The notes below the pieces were generated by a model. That model did not search any database. It saw only the letters and a program-made list of their open reading frames with translations, and was not told the origin of the DNA. The position numbers and the translations under genes are program-made. Positions 40,342 through 48,920 of a stretch of DNA of 64,000 nucleotides are shown in pieces. The first letter of the stretch is position 1. Each line of letters begins with the position of its first letter. This DNA comes from Nocardia niwae NBRC 108934 = DSM 45340 (GTDB lineage Bacteria; Actinomycetota; Actinomycetes; Mycobacteriales; Mycobacteriaceae), in contig NZ_BDCK01000027.1 in the NCBI RefSeq assembly GCF_001613465.1, forward strand, positions 62,001 through 126,000, read 5' to 3'.

Positions 40342-40938
40342 ATGTCCGACGTCAACCTTCTCGAAGCAGCCGTACGCACCGAGTTCGGCAAGGGCGCCGC
40401 CCGCCGTACCCGTCGTGCGGGCAACGTCCCGGCCGTGCTGTACGGCCACCAGGCCGACCCGCAGCATCTCTCGGTGAACGCCCAGGCCTTCGCCGCCATC
40501 CTGCGTGAGCACGGTACCAACGCGGTGCTGAACCTGGTCATCGACGGCAAGAAGCAGCTCGCGCTGACCAAGTCCGTGGTGGTGCACCCGATCCGCCGCT
40601 ACATCGAGCATGCCGACCTGCTGATCATCAAGCGTGGTGAGAAGGTCACCGCCGACGTGAACGTCACCGTCACCGGCGACGCCGCCCCCGGCACCCTGGT
40701 CACCCAGGAGGCCACCACCGTCTCCATCGAGGCCGACGCGCTGAAGCTGCCCGAGGCCATCGAGGTCTCCGTCGAGGGCGTCGAGGCGGGCACCCAGATC
40801 ACCGCGGGCGCGCTGCAGCTGCCCGAGGGTGTCGACCTGGCTGCCGATGCGGAGACCCTGATCGTCAACGTGATCGCCGCCCCGGCCGCCGAGCCCGTCG
40901 AGGGCGAGGAATCGGCCGAGGGCGAGAGCGCTGAATAA
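40342..40938 (+). CDS. rplY: 50S ribosomal protein L25 (CTC form)
   Basis: A 198-residue L25/CTC protein that binds 5S rRNA. The N-terminal L25 domain (about 1-93) has EFGKGAARRTRRAGNVPAVLYG, and the C-terminal beta domain (about 95-180) is the TL5 extension common in actinobacteria and stress-linked CTC proteins. An acidic Glu/Ala tail follows. Matches Rv1015c. The ATG has AGGAG twelve bases upstream, rather far. Its stop codon overlaps the beginning of pth, so the pair is co-translated. Confidence 0.95.
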   Translation: MSDVNLLEAAVRTEFGKGAARRTRRAGNVPAVLYGHQADPQHLSVNAQAFAAILREHGTNAVLNLVIDGKKQLALTKSVVVHPIRRYIEHADLLIIKRGEKVTADVNVTVTGDAAPGTLVTQEATTVSIEADALKLPEAIEVSVEGVEAGTQITAGALQLPEGVDLAADAETLIVNVIAAPAAEPVEGEESAEGESAE

Positions 40939-41518
40939 CAGCGATTCGTCCGCCGGGCCCGCGCTCGTCGTCGGACTGGGCAACCCCGGTCCCGAATACG
41001 AGCGCACCCGGCACAATGTGGGATTCCTGGTCGCCGACGTGCTCGCGGAGCGCGTCGGCGGCCGTTTCGGTGTGCACAAGAAGTCCGGCGCCGACCTGCT
41101 GCAGGCGCGGCTGGACGGCCGCCAGGTGCTGATCGCCAAGCCGCGGTCGTTCATGAACCTGTCCGGGCGGCCGGTGGCCGCGCTGGCGAAGTTCTTCTCC
41201 GTGCCGCCGACCGAGGTGATCGTCGTGCACGACGAACTCGACCTGCCGTTCGGCGCGATCCGGCTCAAGCGCGGCGGCGGCGAGGGCGGGCACAACGGTC
41301 TTCGCTCCGTGTCCAGCGCCCTGACCACCAAGGACTACCTGCGCACCCGCATCGGCATCGGCCGCCCGCCGGGCCGCCAGGATCCGGCCGATTACGTGTT
41401 GAAGCCGTTCTCGGCGCCGGAGCGCAAAGAGGTCCCGGTGATCGTCGAGCAGGCCGCCGACGCGGTGGAACTGCTGCTGCGCGTGGGTCTGGAGACCGCG
41501 CAGAACCAACTGCACTGA
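40931..41518 (+). CDS. pth: Peptidyl-tRNA hydrolase with probable CTG start
   Basis: A 195-residue enzyme that frees tRNA from stalled peptidyl-tRNA. Family motifs: VVGLGNPGPEYERTRHNVG at the N-terminus (catalytic His in TRHN), KPRSFMNLSG near residue 75, VHDELDLP near 100 and GGGEGGHNGLRS near 115. In its frame the only possible initiator before these motifs is the CTG at 40931; the frame is closed by a stop at 40871 and holds no ATG, GTG or TTG before 41018, which is already past the active site. CTG overlaps the rplY stop (CTGAATAA), with GGGCGAG upstream, so it is probably started by coupling to rplY. Matches Rv1014c. Confidence 0.88.
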   Translation: MNNSDSSAGPALVVGLGNPGPEYERTRHNVGFLVADVLAERVGGRFGVHKKSGADLLQARLDGRQVLIAKPRSFMNLSGRPVAALAKFFSVPPTEVIVVHDELDLPFGAIRLKRGGGEGGHNGLRSVSSALTTKDYLRTRIGIGRPPGRQDPADYVLKPFSAPERKEVPVIVEQAADAVELLLRVGLETAQNQLH

Positions 41519-41554
41519 GACGCGACCTGATTCAGGCCGCGCGGCGCAGGGCGG

Positions 41555-43207
41555 TCAGCCACGGGGCAGATGCATCGCGGTCGCGGCCCTGCGCAGCTTG
41601 CCGGAGGACGTCTTCGGCAGTGCGCCGGGGCCGAGCACGGTGACGGTGCGCGGCCGCGCGCCGACCTCCGCGAACACCGAATGGACGATCTCGCGCTCGA
41701 TCCGCTTGACCTCCTCGTGGTCCTGGTGACTGCCGCTTTCCACCACCACGGCGAAACTCTCCCGCTGATGCCCCGCGTCCAGGCGCACCGCCACGGCGTT
41801 GCCCGGCCGGACGCCGCGCACCCTGGTCGCCGCGCGCTCGATATCGGTGGGGTAGATGTTGCGGCCGCCCATGATGATCACGTCTTTGATCCGGCCGCAC
41901 ACCACGATAAGTCCCTCGTCGGTGAAGTAGCCGATGTCGCCGGTGTCCAGCCAGCCCTCGGCGTCCTGGGCCGATTGGAATCCGTTCACCGTCACATAGC
42001 CGGAAGTGACCGCGGGACCGCGCAGTTCGATCACGCCCACCGAGCGTGCGGGCAGCGGTTGACGTTCGCTGTCGACGATCCGGCCCTCCAGGTGGTCGAC
42101 CAGGTAGCCGAGCGTGGGCAACCTGCGGATGTTGGCGGGATGGCCGTGCTCCTCCGGCACGGGCACCGCCTTGCCGATCGCCTCGAGCAGATCGGCATCG
42201 ATCACGTCGACCACCTGTCCGTGCCCGGGGTCGGGAATCGACACGGCCAGCGTGGTCTCGGCCATGCCGTAGACCGGCGTGAGCGCCATCGGGTTGAGCC
42301 CGAAGCGCTTGCCCGCTTCGGCCAAGGCGTCCATGGTGTCCGGATCCACCGGTTCGGCGCCGTTCCACATGTAGCGCACGCTGCTGAGGTCGAACGCGCC
42401 GTCGTCGGCCTGCCGCAGCCGCCGCGCCAGCAGTGAATAGGCGAAATTCGGTGCGGCGGTGACGGTTCCGCGGTACTTGCTGATCAGCTCGGCCCACAGC
42501 AGTGGTCTGGTGAGGAAGTCCAGCGGTGTCACGCACACCACTTCGGCTCCGAATTGCATGGGGACGCTGAGGAATCCGACCATACCCATGTCGTGGAACA
42601 GGGGCAGCCAACTGACCATCACGTCGTCGTCGAGCTGAAATTTCACCCGGTCGAACATGGCGTAGGCGTTGACGTAGAAGTTCTCGTGCGTGATCCGGAC
42701 CGCCTTGGGCGAGCCGGTCGAGCCGGAAGTCAACTGCTGCAACGCGATATCGCCCTCGGAGGTGGGCACCGGATCGATGTCGGGGCCCTCGGGCAGCTGA
42801 TCGATGCGCACCACGGTGATGCCGCGTTCGCGCAGCAGCGGTTCGGCCGCCTCGAACGGCGCGCCGAGCACGACCGCGCGCGCTTCGATCATGGTCAGCA
42901 CGGTCTCGGTGTCACGCGCCCACACCACCAGATCGGTACGCGGAGTCGGCTGGTGCAGCATGGTGATCGACGCGCCGCGCATCCAGACGGCCTGGCAGGC
43001 CGGCGCGATGTCGGCGGGCATGCCCGCCAGTACGCCCACCGCGTCGCCGTGCCCGATGCCCGCTTCGGCCAGCCCGCCCGCCATGCGCCGGGCGAGCCGG
43101 TGGATTTCGGCCCAGGTGCGACGCAGCGGGGCGCCCGGCTCGCCGGTCACCAGTCCACGTTCGGAGGTCCGCGCCGTGGCATACATTTCGTCGGTGAATC
43201 TGCTCAA
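41555..43207 (-). CDS. Fatty-acyl-AMP ligase (FadD/Pks16-like)
   Basis: A 550-residue ANL adenylating enzyme matching Rv1013 (Pks16) in size and setting. Motifs: LTSGSTGSPKAVRITHEN (P-loop), YGMAETTLAV, GWLDTGDIGY and the C-terminal catalytic Lys in PKTSSGKLRR. The overall look is of the FAAL group, which makes fatty-acyl-AMP and passes the acyl chain to an acyl carrier protein or polyketide synthase rather than to CoA. Its acceptor is not encoded here. The start is a TTG at 43207 with GGAGGAG seven bases upstream. A PlsC acyltransferase lies 98 bases upstream on the same strand. Confidence 0.9.
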   Translation of the reverse strand: MSRFTDEMYATARTSERGLVTGEPGAPLRRTWAEIHRLARRMAGGLAEAGIGHGDAVGVLAGMPADIAPACQAVWMRGASITMLHQPTPRTDLVVWARDTETVLTMIEARAVVLGAPFEAAEPLLRERGITVVRIDQLPEGPDIDPVPTSEGDIALQQLTSGSTGSPKAVRITHENFYVNAYAMFDRVKFQLDDDVMVSWLPLFHDMGMVGFLSVPMQFGAEVVCVTPLDFLTRPLLWAELISKYRGTVTAAPNFAYSLLARRLRQADDGAFDLSSVRYMWNGAEPVDPDTMDALAEAGKRFGLNPMALTPVYGMAETTLAVSIPDPGHGQVVDVIDADLLEAIGKAVPVPEEHGHPANIRRLPTLGYLVDHLEGRIVDSERQPLPARSVGVIELRGPAVTSGYVTVNGFQSAQDAEGWLDTGDIGYFTDEGLIVVCGRIKDVIIMGGRNIYPTDIERAATRVRGVRPGNAVAVRLDAGHQRESFAVVVESGSHQDHEEVKRIEREIVHSVFAEVGARPRTVTVLGPGALPKTSSGKLRRAATAMHLPRG

Positions 43208-43305
43208 CGTTCAACTCCTCCATCACCAGCCGTCGCCGGGAACCGGCCTCCCACCACTATCCCGTCATCGCGGCAGGGCGTTAACCCCCTTTCCAGGGGC
43301 CCAGG

Positions 43306-43977
43306 TCAGCGCGCCGGCGCGGAGGTATGGAAGGTAGCGGCGTAGCGATCGACGTAGCGGCGGCCCGAGCGTGCGGCGAGTTCGCGCATCAGTTCGTCGG
43401 TCGCGGCGCGCACGAGATGACGCTGCTCGGCGGGCGGGTAGCGGCGGGGCGCGCCGAACTCGATGCGCACTTTGGCGAAACGCAGCAGACGGCTGCCGCG
43501 CGGATTCACCCGGTCGGTGCCCGACAGCGTCACCGGGACGACGGGCGCGCCGGTGGCCATGGCGACCCGCAAAGTGCCGGTGCGGCCGCGGTAGACGCGC
43601 CCGTCGGGGGAGCGGGTGCCCTCGGGATGAATGGCCCAGACTCCGCCTGCTTCCAGGATTCGGGTGGCGGCGGCCAGCGCGCTCGCGGCCGCGTCGCCGC
43701 CCGTCCGGTCGACCGGCACCTGTCCGGAGACCGAGTAGAACCACCGGTTGAATCGTCCGCGCAGACCCGTGCCGGTGAAGTACTCCCGCTTCGCCAGGAA
43801 CGTCACGCGCCGGGGCACGACCAGCGCGAGGTACAGCGAGTCGATCACGGCGAGGTGATTGGCCGCGATGATCACCGGCCCGGTACGCGGAATGTTCTCC
43901 AGCCCTGCGACATCGGGCCTGCCGAGCAGTCGCAGCAGGGGGCCGAGCAAGACGTGTTTGAACAATGCGTACCACAT
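43306..43977 (-). CDS. Lysophospholipid/glycerol-phosphate acyltransferase (PlsC)
   Basis: A 223-residue PlsC-family acyltransferase. The catalytic NHLAVID (HX4D) lies near residue 41, followed by the conserved FLAKREYF and the HPEGTRSPDG substrate motif near 117, then VPVTLSG. A hydrophobic N-terminal helix would anchor it to the membrane. It transfers acyl chains to lysophosphatidic acid or a related acceptor in phospholipid or glycolipid synthesis. The ATG has CGGAGG five bases upstream. It is divergent from a TetR gene with three identical-type operators in the gap, so its level is controlled, which is unusual for basal membrane synthesis. Confidence 0.9.
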   Translation of the reverse strand: MWYALFKHVLLGPLLRLLGRPDVAGLENIPRTGPVIIAANHLAVIDSLYLALVVPRRVTFLAKREYFTGTGLRGRFNRWFYSVSGQVPVDRTGGDAAASALAAATRILEAGGVWAIHPEGTRSPDGRVYRGRTGTLRVAMATGAPVVPVTLSGTDRVNPRGSRLLRFAKVRIEFGAPRRYPPAEQRHLVRAATDELMRELAARSGRRYVDRYAATFHTSAPAR

Positions 43978-44000
43978 GGGGACCTCCGGGAGCCGAGTGC

Positions 44001-44079
44001 GTAGACATTGTCTACCCGATCTTGTAGACAGTGTCTACACCCGGGGTGCCCCCGCCCGGCGGCAGGCGTAGACAATGTC
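44001..44079. promoter_or_regulatory. Three copies of a GTAGACANTGTCTAC operator
   Basis: GTAGACATTGTCTAC (44001-44015) and GTAGACAGTGTCTAC (44024-44038) are perfect seven-base-arm palindromes. GTAGACAATGTC (44068-44079) is a third copy with a decayed right end, touching the TetR ATG. Centre spacings are about 23 and 44 bases. The array fills the plsC/TetR divergent gap and is almost certainly the site of that TetR protein. Confidence 0.8.
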
Positions 44080-44082
44080 CGC

Positions 44083-44643
44083 ATGGCCGGGAGCGAGTCG
44101 TTGCGGGATCGACTGGTCGACGTCGGCGTCGATCTGCTCGAAGAGGTGGGGTCCGCGCACCTGGGATTACGCGCGATCACCCGGGCGGCGGGCGTCTCGC
44201 ACGGCGCGCCGCGGCGATACTTCCCGACGCACCGCGCACTGCTCGCCGCCATCGCCGCGCGCGGGTTCGCCGACCTCGAGGAACGGTTCGCGGCGGTGGA
44301 GGCCCGATCGGCACGCGACCGTCTCGCGCGCATGAGCGCCGAATATCTCGAGTTCGCCGTGCGGCGTCCGGAGATGTTCACCCTGATGTTCCGGCACGAC
44401 CTGCTCGAAGGGTCCGGCGAGAATCTGCGGTCGGTCAGCCTGCCGCTGTTCGCGCGGTTCGCCCAGCTGGTCGGCGCGGCAGCGGCCTCGGACACGATCG
44501 ACCCGCGCGACCGCGCGATCGCCCTGTGGACCAACCTGCACGGCATCGCGACCGCGCAGGCAAATCGCAGTCTCCGCCTTGTCGGGCCGGGCGCCGACGC
44601 GGGGGCGCTGGTGGCCAGGGCGCTCGCCGTGCACCTGGCCTGA
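44083..44643 (+). CDS. TetR-family regulator of plsC
   Basis: A 186-residue TetR protein. The DNA-binding domain covers about residues 8-55 (ITRAAGVSHGAPRRYFPTHRALL); its recognition helix differs from the common TFYxHFxNK pattern. The C-terminal domain with RPEMFTLMFRHDLLE is typical of the TetR_C_13-like group. I chose the ATG at 44083, after the third operator copy; the frame is open from 44008 but that would run through the operators. It probably represses itself and the plsC gene, releasing on binding a lipid or drug. Confidence 0.87.
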   Translation: MAGSESLRDRLVDVGVDLLEEVGSAHLGLRAITRAAGVSHGAPRRYFPTHRALLAAIAARGFADLEERFAAVEARSARDRLARMSAEYLEFAVRRPEMFTLMFRHDLLEGSGENLRSVSLPLFARFAQLVGAAAASDTIDPRDRAIALWTNLHGIATAQANRSLRLVGPGADAGALVARALAVHLA

Positions 44644-44667
44644 CCGCTCCCGGGCGCTGCCGGTGGC

Positions 44668-45858
44668 TCAGGCTCGCAGTGCCGCCACCGCGGCGACGAA
44701 ACGATCGAGTTCGTCGAAACCTACGAAGCAATGCGGCGAGGCCCGCACCACGGAGCCGAGGCCGCGGCCGGTCATGTCCAGCAGGGTCGAACCGGCATGG
44801 CTGACGGTGACCGTGATGTCCTGCGCCAGCAGCCGGTCGCGCACCTCGGCGGAGTCGATGCCGTCGACGGTGAACGACACGATGCCGCTGTGCCGGATGC
44901 CGAGATCGCGCACGGTCACACCCGGGATCTCCGGCAGCGCCTTGCGCAGGTGCTCCGCGCGGGCCGCGATCGCGGCGTAGACGTTCTCCGGGCCCAATTC
45001 CAGCAGGTATCGCACGGCCGCGCCCAGGCCGAGCCGGGCCGCGACGTCGCACTCCCAGAACTCGAAGCGGCCCGCGCCGGGCGCGAGCCGGTAGTCGTGC
45101 GGGCCGGTCCATTCCGCGCTGTGCAGGTCGAGCCGTGCGGGTTCCATCGAGCGCGCCAGTTCCGGCCGCAGGTAGAGGAACCCGGTGCCGCGCGGGCCGC
45201 GCAGCCACTTGCGACCTGTGGCAGACAAGGCGTCGACGCCGAGTTCGGCCACGTCCAAGGGCAGCTGCCCGGCGGACTGGCAGGCGTCCAGCAGGACCAG
45301 CGCGCCGACCGAGTGCGCGATCCGGGTGGCCTCGGCGGCCGGGTTCACCAGCCCGCCGTTGGTCGGCGCGTGCAGCACCGAGACCAGCTTGACCCGCTCG
45401 TCCACCAGCGCCGCCAGCGCGTCGAGATCGATCTGCCCGCTGCCGTCGCTGGGGATCTTCTCCACCGTGGCGCCGGTGGCGCGGGCGCGCTGCAGGGCGG
45501 CGATGGCATTGCTGGCGTAGTCCGCCTCGGAGATCAGGATGCGGTCGCCCGCGGCGAGCGGGACCGAGTAGAAGAAGTCCGCCCAGGAACGCGTGGCGCT
45601 GTCGCTGAGCGCGATGCTCTCCGGTTCGGCGTTGATCAGCGCGCCGATCGCGGTCTTGACGTCGGCGAGATCGTCGAGCCGCTCGTTCGCCGCGCGATAG
45701 CCACCGATCTCCGCTTCCCGCCGCAGATGCGCGATCACGGTGTCGGTGACGACCCGCGGCGGCAGCGAAGATCCGGCGCTGTCGAGGAAGACCGGGCCGG
45801 GGCGGGGCCCGTCCACGCATCCGGGAGTGTCGGCTCGTACACGATCGTCGTCCAGCAT
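44668..45858 (-). CDS. egtE: EgtE, hercynylcysteine sulfoxide lyase
   Basis: A 396-residue PLP enzyme of the class-V aminotransferase (cysteine desulfurase-like) fold. The PLP Lys lies in SATGRKWLRGPRGTGFLY near residue 222, with DACQSAGQLPLDV before it and the HAPTNGG motif near 164. In ergothioneine synthesis EgtE cleaves the C-S bond of hercynyl-cysteine sulfoxide to give ergothioneine. The setting beside egtABCD supports the call over a generic desulfurase. It is divergent from egtA, with 175 bases between the starts; in M. tuberculosis egtE instead follows egtD on the same strand. The ATG start is clear. Confidence 0.9.
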   Translation of the reverse strand: MLDDDRVRADTPGCVDGPRPGPVFLDSAGSSLPPRVVTDTVIAHLRREAEIGGYRAANERLDDLADVKTAIGALINAEPESIALSDSATRSWADFFYSVPLAAGDRILISEADYASNAIAALQRARATGATVEKIPSDGSGQIDLDALAALVDERVKLVSVLHAPTNGGLVNPAAEATRIAHSVGALVLLDACQSAGQLPLDVAELGVDALSATGRKWLRGPRGTGFLYLRPELARSMEPARLDLHSAEWTGPHDYRLAPGAGRFEFWECDVAARLGLGAAVRYLLELGPENVYAAIAARAEHLRKALPEIPGVTVRDLGIRHSGIVSFTVDGIDSAEVRDRLLAQDITVTVSHAGSTLLDMTGRGLGSVVRASPHCFVGFDELDRFVAAVAALRA

Positions 45859-46033
45859 GAGCCGACCTTATCGGGTGAATTGTTCGGCTTCGTGTCGTTT
45901 TCTTGTCGGTCCGCGTGGCTACGCTGGATGGATCGCCGCACGCGAATTTCGGCCGGGGAGTGGAATATCACCGAGCAGAATGGCGATAACCGAAGAGCAG
46001 CGGACTACGTCCCGGAGCCCACTGGAGGTTGGC

Positions 46034-47374
46034 ATGGCGGTCACGCTCGAGAGTCCGGAGTCGGCCGGTTGTGCCACCGAGCAGGGAGAACTGTCCTCCC
46101 GCGCGGCGGCGGAGGCATACATCGGCGGGGTGTGCTTCAAACTCGGACCACCCGCGCTGATCGGCGCCGAACTCGAATGGCTCACCGTGCAGGGTGAGTG
46201 TTCGGCGTCCGGTCCATCCGCGGCTCCGCGCCCCCAGCTGTCCGCCTTCGCGGACGCACTCGGACCGTATGCACCACGGTCCATCGCCCCTCATTCGCCG
46301 GCGCTCGCACTGCCGGGGGGCAGCCGGGTCACTCTCGAACCCGGTGGTCAGATCGAACTCTCCAGCGCCCCCTATGGCGCTGCCGCGCAGTTGTGTGATC
46401 GCCTGCGCGACGATGCCCGCCTGTTGCGGGAACTTCTCGAATCCCGGTCCATCCGCACCGTTTCCCTCGCCGCGGACGCGGACCGTCGTCCCAAACGCTT
46501 GCTCCAGCTTCCGCGCTATCGCGCGATGGAGCGCTCCTTCGGCGGCATCGGTCCGTTCGGCAAGCTGATGATGTGCAATACCGCGGCCACCCAGGTCAGC
46601 GTCGACGCCGGCGCCGACCGCGCCGAGGTCACCGCCCGCTGGACCGCCCTGTACGCCGTCGGCCCGGCGCTGCTGGCCGCCTTCGCCTGTTCACCCGTCC
46701 TGCGTGGCGCGCCGCCCGGCGGGTGGGCATCCCAGCGAATGCGGGCCTGGCTGCGGCTGGACAACACGCGCACTCGCCCGCCGGTGCTGGACTGGACCGA
46801 CCCGATCGCCGCGTACGGCAGATGGGCGCTGGACGTGCCGCTGCTGTGCGTGCGCCGACCCGACGGGGCCGCCGAACGCGGTGACGGTGATGGATGGTCC
46901 GCGCCGCCCGGTGCGACGTTCGCCGATTGGCTGTCCGGCGCCTTGGACGACGAGGTCGGCCGCCGCCCCGGCCTCGGCGACCTCGACTATCACTTGACCA
47001 CGCTGTTCCCCCCGGTACGCGCCTCGGGCCATCTGGAGGTCCGCTATCTCGACGCCCAGCCCGGCGACGCGTGGACCGTCCCGGTGCACGTGATCGATGC
47101 GCTCATGTCCAGCCCGTCGGTCGCCGCGGAGGCGACTTCGATCGCCGCGCCCCTGGCCGGCCGGTGGGTCGACGCCGCCCGTTACGGATTGGCCGATCCG
47201 GACATCCGAGCAGGCGCGGTCGCCCTGCTGCGCCTCGCGGCCGAGCACACCGCGACCGACGACGCGGCCCGTGCCGTGGAAGCCGCCGCCGAACGATGTC
47301 GCCACGGCCGCACCCCGACCGACGACGACACCGAGCACGGCCTCGACCCGGAGCCTTCGGAGGCCGCCCCGTGA
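46034..47374 (+). CDS. egtA: EgtA, glutamate-cysteine ligase
   Basis: A 446-residue GCS2-type ligase that makes gamma-glutamylcysteine, the sulfur donor used by EgtB. Family features: GAELEWLTV near residue 48 (metal Glu), LEPGGQIELSSAP near 100, NTAATQVSVDAG near 182 and LEVRYLDAQPG near 335. The ATG at 46034 has GGAGG five bases upstream; an open frame further upstream has no such site. First gene of the egtABCD transcript. The promoter should lie in the gap to egtE. Confidence 0.93.
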   Translation: MAVTLESPESAGCATEQGELSSRAAAEAYIGGVCFKLGPPALIGAELEWLTVQGECSASGPSAAPRPQLSAFADALGPYAPRSIAPHSPALALPGGSRVTLEPGGQIELSSAPYGAAAQLCDRLRDDARLLRELLESRSIRTVSLAADADRRPKRLLQLPRYRAMERSFGGIGPFGKLMMCNTAATQVSVDAGADRAEVTARWTALYAVGPALLAAFACSPVLRGAPPGGWASQRMRAWLRLDNTRTRPPVLDWTDPIAAYGRWALDVPLLCVRRPDGAAERGDGDGWSAPPGATFADWLSGALDDEVGRRPGLGDLDYHLTTLFPPVRASGHLEVRYLDAQPGDAWTVPVHVIDALMSSPSVAAEATSIAAPLAGRWVDAARYGLADPDIRAGAVALLRLAAEHTATDDAARAVEAAAERCRHGRTPTDDDTEHGLDPEPSEAAP

Positions 47375-47490
47375 CCAGCAACCAGCCGCACTTCCCCGAC
47401 GGCGCCCCGCGCGACCGGACGGGCGAGCGCCGAACCGTCCGCGGCCGCGCCGACGCCGATCATCACGAATCTCGGAGACGTTTCCCGTGA
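47371..47490 (+). CDS. Small ORF bridging egtA and egtB
   Basis: A 39-codon frame whose GTG overlaps the egtA stop (GTGA) and whose TGA overlaps the egtB GTG start (GTGA), exactly filling the 112-base gap. Its beginning (VTSNQPHFPDG) resembles the EgtB N-terminus (VTTSHPAFTDH) at both DNA and protein level, and a CGCGACCGGA block also recurs. It may be a relic of a duplicated egtB start or simply a coupling ORF. No fold is visible. Whether it is translated is unknown. Confidence 0.3.
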   Translation: MTSNQPHFPDGAPRDRTGERRTVRGRADADHHESRRRFP

Positions 47491-48833
47491 CCACTTCCCA
47501 CCCAGCCTTCACCGACCACTCCGGCACCGAGCAGCTCCGCGACCGGATCGCCGCCGTACTCACGCGCGCCCGGCAGCGCACCCGCACCCTCACCGACTGC
47601 GTCGACGAGGCAGAACTCGTGGCCCAGCATTCGCGCCTGATGAGCCCGCTGGTCTGGGACCTCGCGCACATCGGCAACCAGGAGGAACTCTGGCTGGTGC
47701 GCGACGTCGGCGGACGCGACCCGGTGCGCGCCGACATCGACGAACTCTACGACGCCTTCAAACACGCCCGCGCAAACCGGCCCGGCCTGCCGCTGCTCGA
47801 CCCCGGTCAGGCCCGCGATTACGTCGGCACCGTGCGCGACAAGGTCTGGGATGTGCTGGAGCGCAGCGAGCTACGAGGTGGTCCGCTGATCGACGACGGC
47901 TTCGCCTTCGGCATGATCGCCCAGCACGAACAGCAGCACGACGAGACCATGCTGGCCACCCATCAGTTGCGCACTGGGGCCGCCGTGCTCTCCGCGGCGG
48001 CCGCACCGGCCGCCACCGCGGCGGTCACCGGTGAAGTCGTCATCCCCGCGGGCGAATTCACCATGGGCACCTCGACCGAGGCGTGGGCGCTGGACAACGA
48101 GCGCCCCGCCCACCAGGTCCGGGTGCCGGGTTTCGCGATCGACGCGGCGCCGGTGACCAATGAGCAATACCTGGCCTTCGTCGACGACGGCGGCTACGAG
48201 CGACCCGAGCTCTGGTCCGAACGCGGCTGGGCGCATCGCGTCGAGGCGGGCCTGGTCGCGCCGCAGTTCTGGGAGCGCGACCCGTCCGGGCGCTGGTGGC
48301 GGCGGGTGTTCGGGGTGATGACCCCGCTGCGGCCGCACCAACCGGTCGTCCACGTGTGCTGGTTCGAGGCCGAGGCATATGCGAACTGGGCGGGTAAGCG
48401 CCTGCCCACCGAAGCGGAATGGGAGAAGGCGGCCAGGTTCGATCCCGACACCGGCGCGTCGCGCCGATTCCCCTGGGGCGATACCGATCCCGGCGACTCC
48501 ACCGCGAACCTCGGGCAGCGGCATCTGGAACCCGCCGAGGTCGGCGCCTATCCGGCCGGCGCGTCTCCCGCGGGGGTGCACCAGCTGATCGGTGACGTGT
48601 GGGAATGGACCGCTTCGGGTTTCGAGCCGTATCCCGGGTTCCGCGCGTTCCCCTACCGCGAATACTCCGAGGTCTTCTTCGGCGGCGACTACCGCGTGCT
48701 GCGCGGCGGTTCCTTCGGCACCGATCCGGTGGCCTGCCGCAGCACCTTCCGCAACTGGGACCACCCCATCCGCCGCCAGATCTTCGCCGGGTTCCGCTTG
48801 GCGCGGGATCTGCGGCCGGGAGAAGGGGAGTGA
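47487..48833 (+). CDS. egtB: EgtB, hercynine oxygenase (C-S lyase-forming sulfoxide synthase)
   Basis: A 448-residue non-heme iron enzyme that joins hercynine and gamma-glutamylcysteine with oxygen. The N-terminal DinB-like helical bundle provides the three-His iron site: H61 in WDLAHIGNQEE, and H147 and H151 in HEQQHDE. The C-terminal FGE-sulfatase domain shows IPAGEFTMGTS, WFEAEAYANWAGKRLPTEAEWE and LRGGSFGTDPVACRSTFRNW. The GTG start at 47487 has CGGAGA upstream. Complete and typical in length. Confidence 0.95.
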   Translation: MTTSHPAFTDHSGTEQLRDRIAAVLTRARQRTRTLTDCVDEAELVAQHSRLMSPLVWDLAHIGNQEELWLVRDVGGRDPVRADIDELYDAFKHARANRPGLPLLDPGQARDYVGTVRDKVWDVLERSELRGGPLIDDGFAFGMIAQHEQQHDETMLATHQLRTGAAVLSAAAAPAATAAVTGEVVIPAGEFTMGTSTEAWALDNERPAHQVRVPGFAIDAAPVTNEQYLAFVDDGGYERPELWSERGWAHRVEAGLVAPQFWERDPSGRWWRRVFGVMTPLRPHQPVVHVCWFEAEAYANWAGKRLPTEAEWEKAARFDPDTGASRRFPWGDTDPGDSTANLGQRHLEPAEVGAYPAGASPAGVHQLIGDVWEWTASGFEPYPGFRAFPYREYSEVFFGGDYRVLRGGSFGTDPVACRSTFRNWDHPIRRQIFAGFRLARDLRPGEGE

Positions 48834-48920
48834 GCCACGCCCGTCCGGCCGGGCGGCGGAGCGGCCGCGGTTATACGGCGAGCGGCCCGCGCCCGGCGAC
48901 GGCGGCACCGGTGGGTGCGG

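Noticed and set aside
41018..41518. pth starting at the GTG at 41018
   Set aside because: This would remove the VGLGNPG motif and the catalytic His, so the CTG at 40931 is preferred.
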